DNA of 7,299 nucleotides, from contig JAQUOK010000145.1 of NCBI GenBank assembly GCA_028717165.1, forward strand, positions 1 to 7,299, given 5' to 3'. This document shows positions 5,815 through 7,299 of the stretch, in pieces. The DNA comes from Victivallaceae bacterium. GTDB taxonomy: Bacteria; Verrucomicrobiota; Lentisphaeria; Victivallales; Victivallaceae. The notes under the pieces were generated by a model, which made no database searches, was not told the origin of the DNA, and worked only from the letters and a program-made list of their open reading frames with translations. The translations under genes and the position numbers were made by a program. Positions within the stretch are counted from its first letter, which is position 1; the number at the start of each line of letters is the position of its first letter.

Positions 5815-7272
5815 TCATCTGATTAACAAATCAGGTATTTCATAATCCGGGGCAATTTCCCGTAAAAATTTCAAATGCGGATAGAACTCGCCGACTTCGT
5901 ACAGATTATGGGCATCGCTGCCGAGAGTTAATTTGACGCCGTTTTCAATACACATGCGGAAAAATTCGGCCGGCGGTTCATTGGTATGGTAATTTATTTC
6001 GGCCGCACAGCGGTAACGTTTAAGGAGTTCGACGAGCGGGGCGAAAAGATGCCGCGGCAGATCCATGCCGCGCCGCCGGAAAATACGGAAAGGATGCACC
6101 AGCGCATCGATCCCGGAAGCCAGTGCCGCTTCGTTCAGGAAAAGGAATTCTTTTTCGATTGCTTTCATGTCGGGGTTTTTCAGATCCATAAAATGAACCG
6201 AGCCGTTACGGAATTCCAGTTTGTTCCAGGCATCCTGCCTGATGACTTTCCGGCCGCGGCAGTCATAGTCCACTTCCATTCCCAGCCGGCAGAAAGTATT
6301 CGCTTCGGCGGCGTACATGGAAAAATATTCCGGTGTCCGGTCAGTGATTTCACTTGCTTCCAGACCTTCCAGATAATTTAAGGACCGGCTGTAATTTCCC
6401 AGGTTGAAATATAAATGGGCGGAATGTTCACTGATGACGATGCCGTCGAGCCCGAACATTTGCCCGAGGCTTATTGATTTCGCTATGTCCATGTTTTCGT
6501 TGCAGTAAGCCAGCCTGGTGTGGACGTGACAGTCAACCAGACGCAGTTCCTCCGGCATGGCAAGATTTTCCTGCAGGCAGCTTGCTTTACCGCGTTCGTC
6601 TATTTCGATCACGGTATAGCCGAAGCGGTTTTCGCATAAGGCGGGTCCGGCGATATAACTCATGCCGCGGTGATCGAGTTTTGCGAATCCTTCGTGATAA
6701 TGCCCAGAAAGCGCCAGAACATAGTTGGCTTCCCGCATGACTTTTATGATTTCGTCGGCATTCGTGTAATTATAGGGACAGTTCGCTTCCGGTTCGGGAG
6801 GAAACAGCGGAACGTGCTGCAGCGATACCAGCGGGCCGTTGAATTCCGCTCCCAGTTGACGCATCCGGGCGATTTCTTCCGGAGTGCGGAAAGCGTTGTA
6901 TCCGGGTCTTTCCGGATCGAAGAACGGCACGAAGCGAATGCCGTTGATATCGAGGAAATCGGCGGGTTTCCCCATGATTTTTTTAAAAACGCCGATTTCC
7001 GGGTCATGGTTTCCGTTTATAACGATTGTCGGGGCTTCAAGCAGGTCAATAATTTTTTTCAGTTCCGGCAGCAATTCCCGGCCTTCTCCCGGATTCGGCC
7101 TGTCAACCAAATCCCCGCCGATAAAAACCAGGTCAGGTTTGATAAAACGGTTCAGGCGACGCACGGCGCGGAGCAGCAGAATGTCCGCGAATTCCCCATG
7201 GCGTTCAGGAATTGCGGGATTTGCGGATTTTGAAAAGTGCAGGTCGGTCAGAACAGCGATTTTAGTTTTCAT
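5815..7272 (-). CDS. Fused calcineurin-like metallophosphoesterase and PHP domain protein
   Basis: The protein has 485 residues, two hydrolase domains and no signal peptide, so it is probably cytoplasmic. The N-terminal domain (about 1-235) is a class III calcineurin-like phosphoesterase with a full metal set: Asp10/His12 (TDLHFS), Asp54 (GGDLVDR), Asn88/His89 (GNHD), His153 (LQHVPLF) and Asp-less GHYH with His191/His193. The C-terminal domain (about 244-485) is a PHP domain: HxH at His249/His251 (VDCHVHT), His283 (ISEHS), Glu333 (GMEVDY), His393 (VHPF), and Asp453/His455 (GSDAH). Both sites look intact. Known: MPE domains of this kind hydrolyse phosphodiesters including cyclic nucleotides, and PHP domains hydrolyse phosphoesters (histidinol phosphate, 3',5'-bisphosphates, DNA ends). 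The two activities may act in succession on one substrate; that is inference, and the substrate is unknown. The start is ATG 7272, with GGAG only three bases upstream; a TTG at 7281 is a less likely alternative. It is followed by ctpA after 45 bases. Confidence 0.93.
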   Translation of the reverse strand: MKTKIAVLTDLHFSKSANPAIPERHGEFADILLLRAVRRLNRFIKPDLVFIGGDLVDRPNPGEGRELLPELKKIIDLLEAPTIVINGNHDPEIGVFKKIMGKPADFLDINGIRFVPFFDPERPGYNAFRTPEEIARMRQLGAEFNGPLVSLQHVPLFPPEPEANCPYNYTNADEIIKVMREANYVLALSGHYHEGFAKLDHRGMSYIAGPALCENRFGYTVIEIDERGKASCLQENLAMPEELRLVDCHVHTRLAYCNENMDIAKSISLGQMFGLDGIVISEHSAHLYFNLGNYSRSLNYLEGLEASEITDRTPEYFSMYAAEANTFCRLGMEVDYDCRGRKVIRQDAWNKLEFRNGSVHFMDLKNPDMKAIEKEFLFLNEAALASGIDALVHPFRIFRRRGMDLPRHLFAPLVELLKRYRCAAEINYHTNEPPAEFFRMCIENGVKLTLGSDAHNLYEVGEFYPHLKFLREIAPDYEIPDLLIR

Positions 7273-7299
7273 GGTCTCCAATAAAATTTAAGAACGGTT

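Noticed and set aside
6670..7233. Plus-strand 187-codon open frame
   Set aside because: It is antisense to the metallophosphoesterase half of the fusion protein. The long frame reflects codon bias of the real gene.
7273..7281. TTG start for the MPE-PHP protein
   Set aside because: It would overlap the GGAG that more likely serves ATG 7272, and no other ribosome site lies before it. The short three-base spacing leaves some doubt.

Overview
All genes in this window lie on the minus strand. Reading from the right edge leftwards, the order is: a fused metallophosphoesterase/PHP protein; an S41 carboxy-terminal processing protease; a decayed methyltransferase remnant; a TPR protein with its own promoter and terminator; a 649-residue aconitase with its own promoter; a tRNA-Gly(CCC); a 433-base stretch with no convincing gene that holds inverted repeats; and the first 165 residues of a nucleotidyltransferase-HEPN protein that runs off the left edge.

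The organism is a bacterium. Shine-Dalgarno sequences and sigma70-like promoters are readable, and the protease and TPR proteins have export signals with short basic n-regions, which suits a diderm. The overall look of the proteins (single-chain aconitase of the roughly 650-residue type, nucleotidyltransferase-HEPN protein, MPE-PHP fusion) reminds me of Lentisphaerota or a neighbouring PVC lineage, with Bacteroidota as the alternative. This is an impression from memory and no phylogeny was made.

Right part (4204-7299): the MPE-PHP fusion and the protease are 45 bases apart and look like an operon. The protease stop codon overlaps an ATG in an ATGA arrangement. What follows is only a collapsed methyltransferase: a SAM-binding segment joined almost directly to what looks like a C-terminal tail. 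Next comes an exported TPR protein with a good lipobox. In other bacteria, S41 proteases of this class work with TPR lipoprotein adaptors (NlpI-Prc, LbcA-CtpA), so this neighbour pair may be a protease-adaptor system.

Middle part (929-3295): the aconitase is a complete TCA-cycle enzyme with all three cluster cysteines. The tRNA gene follows 73 bases after it and encodes its own CCA.

Left part (1-928): the non-coding stretch has a GGGAC-rich imperfect hairpin, a second hairpin and a short repeat-like motif. The nucleotidyltransferase-HEPN gene has a strong promoter whose predicted start site falls on the ATG, so its mRNA may be leaderless.

I see no CRISPR array, insertion sequence, rRNA or riboswitch. 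The most notable items are the MPE-PHP fusion, the protease/TPR pair, the methyltransferase remnant and the possible leaderless gene.
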